Shown here piece after piece: positions 1 to 8,032 of a DNA stretch of 64,000 bases (position 1 is the stretch's first letter; each line of letters starts with the position of its first letter). The position numbers were made by a program, and so were the translations under genes. Under the pieces are notes generated by a model that did no database searches, was not told the origin of the DNA, and was given only the letters and a program-made list of their open reading frames with translations. Source of the DNA: Bacteroides thetaiotaomicron VPI-5482 (GTDB lineage Bacteria > Bacteroidota > Bacteroidia > Bacteroidales > Bacteroidaceae); assembly GCF_000011065.1 (NCBI RefSeq), contig NC_004663.1:3844001-3908000 (forward strand), written 5' to 3'.

Positions 1-118
1 TCTTCCGTTCGGGAGAGTATCAGAAGAAGTTGAAATAAACATCGAAAAATAAAACGGATAAACCGTACCCGATCAGACACCTTGGTTGTAGTATAAGTAA
101 AATCATTAAAACAGAAGT
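1..118. other. window edge and leader of the receptor gene
   Basis: A short open frame enters from the left edge (positions 3-38, ending in TAA at 36-38) and could be the last codons of an upstream gene, but 11 codons are too few to identify. The rest, up to the ATG at 119, shows no TAnnTTTG box. The receptor may therefore be read through from upstream or use an ECF-type promoter. This is weak inference from absence. Confidence 0.25.
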
Positions 119-2701
119 ATGATACGACAGTTTGGTTTTACTTGGACAGCAATCAGCTGGTTACTGATGGGATACGGTTTATTTTTTGCCCTTTCCCCTT
201 TGCAGGCGCAGACCGCCATCAAGAAATTTTCACTAGAGCTAAAGAACGAAAGCCTGCCCGAAGCACTGAAGCAGTTGGAAAAGGCAGGAGGAAAAAACAT
301 CCTCTTCACCTACAACGGAACAGAAAGTTATCGGGTGACCGTCAGCATCCGCGAAAAGACGGAACGCGAAGCCATCGACCTTGTACTGGCCGGCAAACCC
401 TTCCTTTGCATCGAACGGGAAGAGTATTTCGTCGTGCAGCGGAAGAAATCGGACAAAGCCATCGCCACAGAAGGCAAAGTATATGACGAAAAAGGAGCCC
501 CCCTGCCCTTTGTCAACATTCTCGCCCTTGCCGCCGATTCCAGTTTCCTTGCCGGAAGCGTGACCGAAGAAGACGGCTCCTTCCATCTGCCCCCGGTAGC
601 GGGAGAAGACTGTCTGCTGAAAGCGACCTACATAGGATATCGCCCGCAAATCATCCCCTGCCGGCAACAAAACACCATCCGCCTGCAACCCGACACAGAG
701 TTACTGAAAGAAGTAGTCGTCACCGCCTCCCGCCCGCTGATAGAACGGAAAGGCGGAACGCTGAAGGCCAATATAGCCGGAACACCCCTTTCACTGATGG
801 GATCGGCCAAAGAAATGATCTCCCACCTCCCTTTTGTCACCGGCTCGGACGGAGAATTTACCGTACTGGGCAGAGGCACTCCTGAAATCTATATCAACGG
901 CCGCAAAGTCAGAGACAAGACCGAACTGGACCGTCTGCAAGCCAATGAAATACTATCGGCAGAAATCATCACTACACCGGGCGTACAATATGGCTCTTCG
1001 GTAGGCGCCGTCATCCGTCTGCGCACCATCCGCAAACGCGGACAGGGAATGAGCGGCAGTTTCTACACCGACTACTCGCAAGGACACGAACCGATCGGCA
1101 ACGAAGGCATATCCCTGAACTACCGTACCGGCGGACTGGATATTTTCGTAAAAGGAGACTTTGCGGAAATCAACAATCACACAACCAACATCTCCAGCCA
1201 GGACATTTATGCTTCGTCCGACTGGAACCAATCGACAGAAAACAAAAGCAAACAAACCTACCGCACCTTCAACGGCGAACTGGGATTCAACTACGAAATC
1301 GACGAAGACCAGTCATTCGGTATGCGCTATATGCCCGGCACGAACATAGGCAATGCACATACTACCAATGAAGGGACCACCCTCATCCTGCAAGATGGCA
1401 AAGAAGTAGACCACCTGCACGCTCTCCGCCAAACAGATGCCCACACCGGCTGGTGGCAGGCAGCCAACGGATACTACAACGGCACTTTCGGCAAATGGAA
1501 CATCGACTTCAACGCCGACTACCTGTACGGCCGGGACCGCATCCGTCAATATGCCGAAAACAACGGAACCGAAGACGCCACTTCGAGCAACCGCGTACGC
1601 AACCACCTCTATGCCGCCAAGCTCCTGCTCACCGCCCCACTCTGGAAAGGCAAACTCAGTTTCGGCACAGAAGAGACATTCACCAACCGCCACGACGTAT
1701 TTCTCCAAAGCGGCTTCTCCGCCGATGCCGACGACCGCATCAAACAAACGATGCTCTCCGGCTTCATCGACTACAGCCTGCCATTGGGAAAGTTCAACAT
1801 CCTTGCCGGACTGCGCTATGAATTTCAACAAACAGATTACTACGAGAAAGGGATTCACCAAGACGACCAAAGCCCCACCTATCGCGACTGGATACCGGTA
1901 GTCAGCATCAGATACACCTCCGGCAACTGGTTCTTCGCCCTTTCTCACCGGACGCTGAAATACAGTCCCAGTTATGACATGCTCACCAGCGCCGTCACCT
2001 ATCAGAACAAGTACTCCTACCAGAGCGGAGACCCGTTTCTCGTTCCTCAGATACATCGTGCGACTTTCTTTGATGCCGGATGGAAATGGATCAACTTCAG
2101 CCTCAACTACGACCATTGCTGGAATATGTACACCAGCTACACCCGACCGTATGACGACATCAACCATCCCGGTGTATTGCTGTTCGGCAGAGCAAGCATT
2201 CCGCATTCCAACCGATACGGAGGCAGCATCGTCCTTTCGCCAAAGATCGGCATATGGCAGCCTCAGTTCACCACCGGTATTGACTGGTTCAACTCTCACG
2301 CAACCTCCATAGGCATTACCCAAAACTGGAATGAACCGCGATTCTATTTCATTTTTGATAACAACTTCAGTTTCCCTAAAGGTTGGTTCTTCAACATCAA
2401 AGGAGAACTGGCGCCCGGCGCCAAACAAAGTTACGCCATCTGGAAAACCGAAGGAAGAGTAGATGCCCAACTGACCAAATCATTCCTGAAAGACCAGGCG
2501 CTGAAAGTATCGGTAACCGCGAAAGACATCTTTCACACCGGCTACAGATACTTCACCATCTATGGCGACCGTACCTTCAGTTCCAACCGTGATTATACCG
2601 ATCAGCAGCGTTTCGGCATCCGGCTGAGCTATCAGTTCAACGCCACGAAGAGCAAATATAAAGGAACCGGAGCCGGAGCAAGCGAAAAGTCACGTTTGTA
2701 A
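119..2701 (+). CDS. STN-domain outer-membrane TonB-dependent receptor (transducer type)
   Basis: An 860-residue outer-membrane receptor. A signal peptide ends near residue 31 (LQAQ). Residues about 36-105 form an STN domain (KKFSLELKNESLPEAL onward), the periplasmic module by which transducing receptors contact FecR-type anti-sigma factors. A carboxypeptidase-regulatory-like beta-sandwich follows (about 117-190), then a TonB-box-like LKEVVVTASRP, a plug (about 205-305) and a beta-barrel of the Bacteroidetes OMP family ending in FGIRLSYQFNATK. It is followed by an ECF sigma gene and a FecR-type gene on the same strand, so it is probably the sensor of a cell-surface signalling cascade. Codons are strongly C-ending and the GC content is higher than in most neighbours. 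The ligand is unknown. The receptor precedes the sigma gene, the reverse of the common sigma/anti-sigma/receptor order. Confidence 0.9.
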   Translation: MIRQFGFTWTAISWLLMGYGLFFALSPLQAQTAIKKFSLELKNESLPEALKQLEKAGGKNILFTYNGTESYRVTVSIREKTEREAIDLVLAGKPFLCIEREEYFVVQRKKSDKAIATEGKVYDEKGAPLPFVNILALAADSSFLAGSVTEEDGSFHLPPVAGEDCLLKATYIGYRPQIIPCRQQNTIRLQPDTELLKEVVVTASRPLIERKGGTLKANIAGTPLSLMGSAKEMISHLPFVTGSDGEFTVLGRGTPEIYINGRKVRDKTELDRLQANEILSAEIITTPGVQYGSSVGAVIRLRTIRKRGQGMSGSFYTDYSQGHEPIGNEGISLNYRTGGLDIFVKGDFAEINNHTTNISSQDIYASSDWNQSTENKSKQTYRTFNGELGFNYEIDEDQSFGMRYMPGTNIGNAHTTNEGTTLILQDGKEVDHLHALRQTDAHTGWWQAANGYYNGTFGKWNIDFNADYLYGRDRIRQYAENNGTEDATSSNRVRNHLYAAKLLLTAPLWKGKLSFGTEETFTNRHDVFLQSGFSADADDRIKQTMLSGFIDYSLPLGKFNILAGLRYEFQQTDYYEKGIHQDDQSPTYRDWIPVVSIRYTSGNWFFALSHRTLKYSPSYDMLTSAVTYQNKYSYQSGDPFLVPQIHRATFFDAGWKWINFSLNYDHCWNMYTSYTRPYDDINHPGVLLFGRASIPHSNRYGGSIVLSPKIGIWQPQFTTGIDWFNSHATSIGITQNWNEPRFYFIFDNNFSFPKGWFFNIKGELAPGAKQSYAIWKTEGRVDAQLTKSFLKDQALKVSVTAKDIFHTGYRYFTIYGDRTFSSNRDYTDQQRFGIRLSYQFNATKSKYKGTGAGASEKSRL

Positions 2702-2753
2702 TTCCCGGTTTCACAAAGATGACCAACAAGTCGGTTCCATCACAAGAGAGGCT

Positions 2754-2859
2754 GACTAAAAAGTCAATAGTATTCCCAATCTCCTCCTTCGGGAAGGAGG
2801 AGTACCCGTAGGGGGAGGTGGTAGGTGAACACATTAAAGTTACTACTGATTTTTTAGTC
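2754..2859. repeat. long imperfect hairpin element (REP/MITE-like)
   Basis: The outer arms GACTAAAAA (2754-2762) and TTTTTAGTC (2851-2859) are perfect inverted repeats. Inside, CTCCTCCTTC (2781-2790) and GAAGGAGGAG (2793-2802) form a 10-bp perfect stem with a 2-nt loop, followed by a G-rich tract (GGGGGAGGTGG). It sits between the receptor and the sigma gene. It resembles a dispersed intergenic repeat I associate with Bacteroides genomes, but copy number cannot be judged from one window. Confidence 0.6.
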
Positions 2860-2877
2860 GAACTCGGGGAAAAGTAC

Positions 2878-2885
2878 TATTTTTG
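2878..2885 (+). promoter_or_regulatory. -7 element of the ECF sigma gene
   Basis: TATTTTTG matches the Bacteroides TAnnTTTG -7 box, 24 bp before the sigma-factor ATG. No clear TTTG lies 20 bp upstream; the region instead reads TTTTTAGTC, the right arm of the hairpin element at 2754-2859. The -33 region therefore overlaps that element. Confidence 0.5.
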
Positions 2886-2908
2886 CAGCTTCAGAATCCA
2901 GATAAAGA

Positions 2909-3418
2909 ATGTTCCTGTTCCATAAAAACCAGACAAAACGAGAAGCCTTCGGGCAAATGTTTACGGAAATGTACCCGCGAATGGTCCGTTATGCCTCACA
3001 ACTGATGGGCGACGGAGAGGAAGCACGGGACATCGTAAGCGAAGTGATGGAGCAGGCTTGGAAACACTTCGACCAATTGGACGAGGCCGACCGCGGAGGC
3101 TGGATTTATACAGCAGTCCGCAACACCTGCCTCAACCGGATGAAGCATCTGCAAGTGGAACGGGACAATGCGAAAGCACTCTACGAAGCAACGCTGGCCG
3201 ATGTAAAAAGTAACTATCGGGAACACGAAGCACTGTTGCAGAAAGCGGAAACGATAGCCCGAAGCCTGCCGGAACCGACTTGCACCATCCTGCGGCTATG
3301 CTATTACGAACATCTCACCTATCGGGAAGTCGCCCAACAACTCGGCATCAGTCCCGACACGGTAAAAAAACATATATCCAAAGCATTGCGTACACTACGC
3401 GAAGCCATGAAAGAATAA
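2909..3418 (+). CDS. ECF-type RNA polymerase sigma factor
   Basis: A 169-residue sigma-70 family factor of extracytoplasmic-function type. Region 2 (about residues 12-80) includes MYPRMVRYASQLMGDGEEARDIVSEVMEQAW and the region 2.3/2.4-like RGGWIYTAVRNTCLNRM. Region 4 (about 115-167) has the helix-turn-helix LTYREVAQQLGISPDTVKKHI. The length is normal for the family and sigma regions 1 and 3 are absent, as expected. It ends 16 bp before the FecR-type gene, so the two are surely co-transcribed. The upstream STN receptor and downstream anti-sigma factor predict that it directs transcription of the receptor gene or linked loci when the receptor is occupied. It has its own -7 box at 2878. Confidence 0.92.
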   Translation: MFLFHKNQTKREAFGQMFTEMYPRMVRYASQLMGDGEEARDIVSEVMEQAWKHFDQLDEADRGGWIYTAVRNTCLNRMKHLQVERDNAKALYEATLADVKSNYREHEALLQKAETIARSLPEPTCTILRLCYYEHLTYREVAQQLGISPDTVKKHISKALRTLREAMKE

Positions 3419-3434
3419 AGAAGGAGGATACGCT

Positions 3435-4475
3435 ATGGAAGAAAAAGAAAAACGTACCAGCAAAGAAGAAGAAGGTTCCGGCTACGGACTGACAGCAGAC
3501 AGCGACCATTGTGAACTGACAACAGACGACCGTACCCCATTCTCCGAAAACGCAGAAACACGCCGTCTGCAAAATGCCTTTGGTGAAGCGTTGGGTGATC
3601 TGCCTCTGCCGGACGAAGTCCGGGAAGAATGGACCACATTCCTGCAACGGCAGGCACAGCAGAAGCGCAAACTTTATCTCCGCATCTGTTTATCCGGTGG
3701 TGTGGCAGCAGCCATTGCCCTGTTATTGTTACTTTGGTCCCCTTGGCACATCACAGGCAAGGACGGCATCCAGCAGAACATCGAAATCTTCACCGCCCTC
3801 CATGCACCGGAACAAATTACCACTATCGAAGAGAACGGCAGAATCATCGTATCTACCCCGCCCGCCACGACCACCCGCCTCACATTGGAGGACGGAAGTC
3901 ACGTCCTTTTAAGTGCAAACAGCCGTCTGGAATACCCCAAAGAGTTTTCCTCTCAGGGAAACCGCACCGTAAACCTCACCGGAGAAGCACGCTTCGAAGT
4001 GACCAAAGACGCCCACCGCCCCTTCATCGTCTCCGCCGATAAAATGCAGACACAAGTGCTGGGCACCGTATTCGACGTAAATGCCTATCCCGGCAATGCC
4101 CCCGCCGTCACCCTGTATCAAGGACGAGTAAAGGTCGGCAAAGCAGCCTCTCCCCTTGAGAAAGAAATAGTACCCGGACAATGCGCCACATTGACCACTA
4201 GCGGTGACATCCGTCTGACGAAAGCCACGCAGACTGAAAAAGAAGGATGGACCAAAGACGAGTTTTATTATGACAACACCGAAATGATAACCGTACTGCA
4301 AAATATAGGAACCTGGTATAATATCAGCGTCATCTGCCATTCTGCAGACCTTTTACACAAACGAGTCCATTTCCGCTTCAGCCGGAATGTTCCGATAAAG
4401 ACTCTACTGAATGTACTGAATGATTTAGGCATTGCACACTTCCAGTATAAGGATAAGCAGATAGTAGTAGAATAA
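3435..4475 (+). CDS. FecR family anti-sigma factor
   Basis: A 346-residue inner-membrane regulator. A cytoplasmic N-terminus (about 1-78) is followed by one membrane segment (LCLSGGVAAAIALLLLLW-like, about residues 79-98). The periplasmic FecR domain (about 135-235; LEDGSHVLLSANSRLEYPKEF, then GEARFEVTKDAHRPFIV and VLGTVFDVNAYPG) precedes a C-terminal DUF4974-like STN-type domain (about 275-345; VLQNIGTWYNISV, FRFSRNVPIKTLLNVLNDL). Its N-terminal 40 residues are acidic and low-complexity, which is unusual for the family. It is predicted to hold the sigma factor at 2909-3418 and to read the receptor's STN domain across the periplasm. Confidence 0.92.
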   Translation: MEEKEKRTSKEEEGSGYGLTADSDHCELTTDDRTPFSENAETRRLQNAFGEALGDLPLPDEVREEWTTFLQRQAQQKRKLYLRICLSGGVAAAIALLLLLWSPWHITGKDGIQQNIEIFTALHAPEQITTIEENGRIIVSTPPATTTRLTLEDGSHVLLSANSRLEYPKEFSSQGNRTVNLTGEARFEVTKDAHRPFIVSADKMQTQVLGTVFDVNAYPGNAPAVTLYQGRVKVGKAASPLEKEIVPGQCATLTTSGDIRLTKATQTEKEGWTKDEFYYDNTEMITVLQNIGTWYNISVICHSADLLHKRVHFRFSRNVPIKTLLNVLNDLGIAHFQYKDKQIVVE

Positions 4476-4504
4476 ACGCAATCACCTCCTGACGAAAAAA
4501 CAAA

Positions 4505-4640
4505 CTTTCATCTGTCATCTTTCACCATTGGTCGCCAAACTCCTTATTCATCGGGGCTTCCGATGATGAAAGATGATCTTTCAATCTATCACCCGATCTT
4601 TCATCTTTCACCTCAAGAATCTTTCACTTCAAGCACCTTT
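4505..4640. repeat. cluster of CTTTCA/TGAAAG words
   Basis: The convergent gap after the FecR-type gene contains CTTTCA at about 4505, 4519, 4578, 4598, 4605 and 4621, with inverted copies (GATGAAAGAT at 4565) and a small hairpin TTCATCGG/CCGATGA. Spacings are irregular (20 and 23 bp), so it is not an exact 22-bp array like the others in this window, though it may be a decayed relative. Confidence 0.45.
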
Positions 4641-4660
4641 TATCTTCGGGCAAATCCCGT

Positions 4661-5092
4661 CTACTCTTGTTTCCCGTTTACTTTCGATAGCATGCGCAGT
4701 ATGGCACCATAAAAAACAGAAATTCCTCTTCTCCGGATTTCGTTCTTCCTGCTCAATCCGTTCTTCTTTTCCCATGTACAAAAGCCCTTCATCAACTTCG
4801 AACGTATTTCTTCTGTCTCGCATAGCTCACACCTATTCTGCACATAGGTACGTGTCAATACCAAACGAATGATTTCCCGATTCGGACAGAAACATTCATC
4901 TTTAGCCAAAGCAGCCAGCACCACATCCAACAGGCAAAGGGTACATCGTAATTCTGTTTCCGATAATCGGTCGATACTTTCAATCTGTCCAAAGCTGGGC
5001 CAGTTGTCTTTCAAAAAGGCAAGTTTATTGGTGGAGCTTTGTAAATCAAGCTTCATCAGGCAGGGACGGGGACAAGTAGAATCATTCATCAC
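4661..5092 (-). CDS. hypothetical protein, cysteine-containing
   Basis: A 143-residue reading frame on the minus strand. I do not recognise the family. It has scattered cysteines, some as close pairs (CTLC near residue 50, CELC near 92), no signal peptide and no membrane segment, and a basic C-terminal third (LSRKNEIRRRGISVF). It is convergent with the FecR-type gene, and no Bacteroides -7 box is evident upstream. Overlapping plus-strand frames are shorter and less protein-like. It could be a real small cytoplasmic protein or a fortuitous frame. Confidence 0.45.
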   Translation of the reverse strand: MMNDSTCPRPCLMKLDLQSSTNKLAFLKDNWPSFGQIESIDRLSETELRCTLCLLDVVLAALAKDECFCPNREIIRLVLTRTYVQNRCELCETEEIRSKLMKGFCTWEKKNGLSRKNEIRRRGISVFYGAILRMLSKVNGKQE

Positions 5093-5208
5093 TACTATTT
5101 TTTATTTGTTTGTGTATTCGCATACCTTCATGAAGAAGGCGCGGAAACTATTACTATATTACCCCATGAGAGGCTCTGGTAAGCCCGCGTCTGAATAATA
5201 AGCAATAG

Positions 5209-5319
5209 CTCCACGCCCATTAGAAGTATATAACAAATTTATATACGAAATGAACGTGGAGACTGACCGCCTATTATCTGCAGACGCAAAATTTACCAGA
5301 TTTCTCAAAGCAGATAATA
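5209..5319. repeat. nested inverted repeats
   Basis: CTCCACG (5209-5215) pairs with CGTGGAG (5255-5261). Within it GTATATAA (5226-5233) pairs with TTATATAC (5239-5246). Ten bases further on, TATTATCTGC (5272-5281) is repeated inverted as GCAGATAATA (5310-5319). This could be a structured leader, an operator cluster or the end of a small element; nothing in the sequence decides. Confidence 0.5.
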
Positions 5320-5565
5320 AAAACGTTATCTCCAAATCAATAAAACATATCTTTGTTTAGAAGATACGCCACAAATATAGGCATATTTTCCTAATAAGAA
5401 TACCATTAAGGAAGTAAAATGAGTAAATAGAAGGGAGATGAACAAAACCGTCTACAACCAACAGACTATGTTCCTTCATCGCACGAGATACAAGAATGAT
5501 TTCCCTTTCTTATTGCCTCTGCACAAAGAACAAGCTGCACGAATACCCAAAAGAAGCAGGAATAC

Positions 5566-5597
5566 TTTGTTTATCTCCCTATTATAGTTTATCTTTG
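5566..5597 (+). promoter_or_regulatory. complete Bacteroides promoter ahead of the 22-bp array
   Basis: TTTG (5566-5569), 20 bp, then TATCTTTG (5590-5597) matches the housekeeping consensus. The predicted start is near 5604, a few bases before the array, and no gene begins within 300 bp. Either the array is the 5' end of a long leader to the RhuM gene, or a separate non-coding transcript is made. Confidence 0.6.
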
Positions 5598-5610
5598 CTA
5601 CTGATATAGC

Positions 5611-5749
5611 TAGTTGTTCACGACCGTGAGCAGCTCTTACCACGGCCGTGATCAACGCTCTTCACGGACGTGAGCAACGCTTACCACGGCCGTGAACAAC
5701 TAATGATGCAAGCACCTTCATCCAACAATGCAGGCATCATAAACCAAAG
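5611..5749. repeat. 22-bp-phased palindromic array (CACGGCCGTG type)
   Basis: Four near-palindromic cores (CACGACCGTG, CACGGCCGTG, CACGGACGTG, CACGGCCGTG) start at 5619, 5641, 5663 and 5685, exactly 22 bp apart, with conserved GANCAACGC following. The ends form a perfect 12-bp inverted repeat (TAGTTGTTCACG at 5611, CGTGAACAACTA at 5691). A second pair of 22-bp units, ATGCAAGC and ATGCAGGC (5706 and 5728), follows directly. There are no spacers, so this is not CRISPR. Confidence 0.85.
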
Positions 5750-5917
5750 ATAAAGGCAGGATAACTTATGTATGAACGCTTGACAGCAAGCAGACAATCA
5801 CTATATAACCCGAGTTCTGTCCAAGTCCGGAAACTAATGATTAGTTTTGCAGATCAAAGGTAGCTATATCTTTATAACAAACAAGAAACGACGAATATGT
5901 TATAACGATGTAAAGCA

Positions 5918-6934
5918 ATGGACGAAATAGAGAAAAACAACGGTGAAATCATCATATACCGGACAGAAGACGGAAGGACACAACTTGAAGTCCGTTTGGA
6001 GAATGAGAACGTTTGGCTGTCACAACAACAAATGAGTGAACTATTCCAAACTTCCCGTACTAACATAGTTGAACATATAAAGCACATCTTTGAAGAAGGT
6101 GAATTAGAGGAAAATTCAACCTGTCAGATATTCCGACAGGTTCGAATAGAAGGCACAAGAAAGGTAGAAAGAAGTATACCTTTCTATAATCTTGATATGA
6201 TCATATCATTGGGATATAGAGTAAAATCACGAGTTGCCACCCACTTCCGCCGCTGGGCTACCGAACGTCTGAAAGAATATCTGATCAAAGGTTTCGCCAT
6301 GGACGACCAACGTCTGAAAGAAATAGGCGGCGGCGGTTACTGGTACGAACTACTCAACCGTATACGCGATATCCGTTCATCTGAAAAAGTACTCTACCGG
6401 CAGGTTCTCGACTTGTATGCCACCAGTGTAGACTATGACCCAAAGGCAGACGAATCCATCCGGTTTTTCAAAATCGTGCAGAATAAGTTACACTATGCCG
6501 CCCACGGCCACACAGCAGCAGAAGTGATCTTCGAACGAGCGGATGCAGAAAAGCCATTTATGGGACTGGCCACATTTCCCGGCGAACAACCCCGGAAAGA
6601 AGATGTGCTGATAGCTAAAAACTATCTCAATGAAAAGGAACTGAAGATATTGAACAACCTGGTTTCCGGATACTTCGACTTCGCAGAAATACAAGCTATC
6701 AAACGTTCGCCCATGTATATGTCGGACTATATACATCACCTGGACCTCATCTTATCGACCACCGGAGAGCAAGTTTTGCAGAACGCAGGCACGATCTCTC
6801 ACGAACAAGCCAAACAAAAAGCTCTGGGCGAATACCGAAAATATCATGTCAAAACCCTGTCGCCTGTAGAAGAGGCATATTTTGACAGTATCAAGAAACT
6901 GACAGCCGAAACAAAGAAGAAGAAAAAGAAATAA
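5918..6934 (+). CDS. RhuM family protein
   Basis: A 338-residue member of the RhuM (virulence RhuM) family, named from a Salmonella pathogenicity-island gene; its biochemical role is not established. The N-terminal 110 residues carry the conserved block (VWLSQQQMSELFQTSRTNIVEHI), which looks like a helix-turn-helix, then STCQIFRQVR and YNLDMIISLGYRVKSRVATHFRRW, characteristic of the family. The middle contains a KLHYAAHGHTAAEVI segment like that seen in Fic/DOC-associated proteins, and the C-terminus ends in a lysine run. It lies 18 bp before the HU-like gene and is probably co-transcribed. A truncated second copy lies on the other strand at about 7662-7889. Confidence 0.85.
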   Translation: MDEIEKNNGEIIIYRTEDGRTQLEVRLENENVWLSQQQMSELFQTSRTNIVEHIKHIFEEGELEENSTCQIFRQVRIEGTRKVERSIPFYNLDMIISLGYRVKSRVATHFRRWATERLKEYLIKGFAMDDQRLKEIGGGGYWYELLNRIRDIRSSEKVLYRQVLDLYATSVDYDPKADESIRFFKIVQNKLHYAAHGHTAAEVIFERADAEKPFMGLATFPGEQPRKEDVLIAKNYLNEKELKILNNLVSGYFDFAEIQAIKRSPMYMSDYIHHLDLILSTTGEQVLQNAGTISHEQAKQKALGEYRKYHVKTLSPVEEAYFDSIKKLTAETKKKKKK

Positions 6935-6952
6935 AATACAATAAACAGTATC

Positions 6953-7591
6953 ATGGCAATACAATTTGAACTCTACAAGTCTCCTGCCCGGAAGGACGAA
7001 GAAGACAAGGAACTCTACCACGCACGGGTAGTCAACTTTCAGCATATCGACACCGACTATCTCGCCAAAGAAATACAACAAGCGACTTCGCTGACCGAAG
7101 GAGATGTAAAAGCGGTCCTCGAATCACTGAGCCACTTTATGGGATCACGCCTCCGGGAAGGGGAACGTGTTCACCTCGACGGCATCGGCTACTTTCAGGT
7201 AAAGCTGAACAGTCTGGAACCGATCACCTCGCCCAAGCTGAAAGCAAACCAAATGAAACTCAAAGCAAACATCGGCTTCAAGGCGGATAAAAAACTGAGA
7301 AGTTCGGTGAGTGTCGTCAAAGTGGAACGCAGTAAACTGAAGTTACACTCAGTGCCACGCTCCAACGAAGAGATAGACAGACTGCTGACCGCGTATTTCA
7401 GTAATAACCAAATACTGACCCGCTCGGACTTTCAAGGACTTTGCAAACTTACGCTTACCACTGCCGCCCGACATATCAAACGGCTGAAAGAAGAAAAGAA
7501 GTTGCAGAATATCAATACTCGTCAGAGTCCGGTTTATGTTCCGATGCCGGGGTATTATGGTAAGCCGGAAGTAGAAGACACCGTAAAATAA
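6953..7591 (+). CDS. HU-like DNA-binding protein with C-terminal winged-helix-like extension
   Basis: A 212-residue protein. Residues about 1-125 form an HU/IHF-like fold of the HU-HIG type found in Bacteroidetes (opening MAIQFELYKSPARK; DTDYLAKEIQQATSLTEGDV; GERVHLDGIGYFQVKL). About 85 further residues (EEIDRLLTAYFSNNQILTRSDF, LTTAARHIKRLKEEKKL) look like a winged helix. This extension makes it about twice the length of ordinary HU. It probably binds DNA and may shape nucleoid structure or regulate locally. It follows the RhuM gene by 18 bp. It lacks a signal peptide. Confidence 0.8.
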   Translation: MAIQFELYKSPARKDEEDKELYHARVVNFQHIDTDYLAKEIQQATSLTEGDVKAVLESLSHFMGSRLREGERVHLDGIGYFQVKLNSLEPITSPKLKANQMKLKANIGFKADKKLRSSVSVVKVERSKLKLHSVPRSNEEIDRLLTAYFSNNQILTRSDFQGLCKLTLTTAARHIKRLKEEKKLQNINTRQSPVYVPMPGYYGKPEVEDTVK

Positions 7592-7661
7592 GGGAAAGAC
7601 AGAAAAATATGGCTTCAATAAGGGTGAGAGATGCTGCATCAGAACAAGAAAAGCAATGAGA

Positions 7662-7889
7662 GATGTCCTCTATCTGAACATGTGCAATTTTTGCACATGT
7701 TGAATCCTTCACCAATTCTTCCGACTTATAGATGTTATTAACATGCTTCACTATTGAAGTTCTGTCCGTTTGGAACAATTCTGCCATTTGAGCCTGAGTC
7801 AGCCACACTGTTTCATCCTCCAACTTCACATCAATCGACGTTTTCCCGTCTTTTGTCTGATAAATGACAATATTACCTCTATTGTCCAT
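7662..7889 (-). pseudogene. truncated RhuM family gene (5' fragment)
   Basis: The first about 75 residues match the RhuM N-terminus and align with the intact copy at 5918 (VWLTQAQMAELFQTDRTSIVKHV against VWLSQQQMSELFQTSRTNIVEHI). Homology stops after STCAKIAHVQIED; the same frame continues with unrelated, cysteine- and leucine-rich sequence to 7512, over the 3' end of the HU-like gene. The intact family is over 300 residues, so this is a remnant. Upstream are AGGAGG seven bases from the ATG, which is rare in Bacteroides, a 5' stem-loop (7915-7950) and a TACATTTG box (7953-7960, minus strand), so it may still be transcribed. The break coincides with a 25-bp palindromic segment (7677-7701). Confidence 0.75.
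7677..7701. repeat. 11-bp perfect inverted repeat at the RhuM break
   Basis: AACATGTGCAA and TTGCACATGTT are separated by TTT. It falls where the truncated RhuM frame encodes CAKIAHV, just before homology is lost. It may be coincidence of coding, or a deletion or terminator structure formed after truncation. Confidence 0.45.
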
Positions 7890-7914
7890 GAAATGCCTCC
7901 TTTTTTATGCATTG

Positions 7915-7960
7915 CGCCCGTCCATTGCCTTGGTTAGCAATGGACGGGCGTACAAATGTA
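7915..7960 (-). promoter_or_regulatory. promoter and 5' stem-loop of the RhuM fragment
   Basis: On the minus strand TACATTTG (7960-7953) is a -7 box. The predicted start falls at the edge of a perfect 14-bp stem (CGCCCGTCCATTGC, 8-nt loop, its complement; 7915-7950). A transcript would therefore begin with this hairpin, then reach AGGAGG and the ATG at 7889. No U-run follows on the minus strand, so it is not a simple terminator. Confidence 0.55.
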
Positions 7961-8032
7961 ATACTTTAAAAAAGAAAAAGGCGACATACCGGCCTTTTAT
8001 TCGACCGGACAAACCCATAATTGACTCTTATA

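Larger units (their letters stand above)
5093..5917. other. 825-bp gene-free region with nested inverted repeats, a promoter and a 22-bp array
   Basis: No convincing coding frame is present. Contents in order: nested inverted repeats at 5209-5261, a spaced 10-bp inverted repeat at 5272-5319, an AT-rich stretch, a complete Bacteroides-type promoter at 5566-5597, a 22-bp array at 5611-5749, and -7-like boxes TAGTTTTG (5842-5849) and TATCTTTA (5867-5874) ahead of the RhuM gene. Confidence 0.7.

Noticed and set aside
1313..2470. 385-codon minus-strand frame inside the receptor gene
   Set aside because: It lies wholly opposite a well-supported receptor with C-ending codons, which often leave the opposite frame open. 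No recognisable domains.
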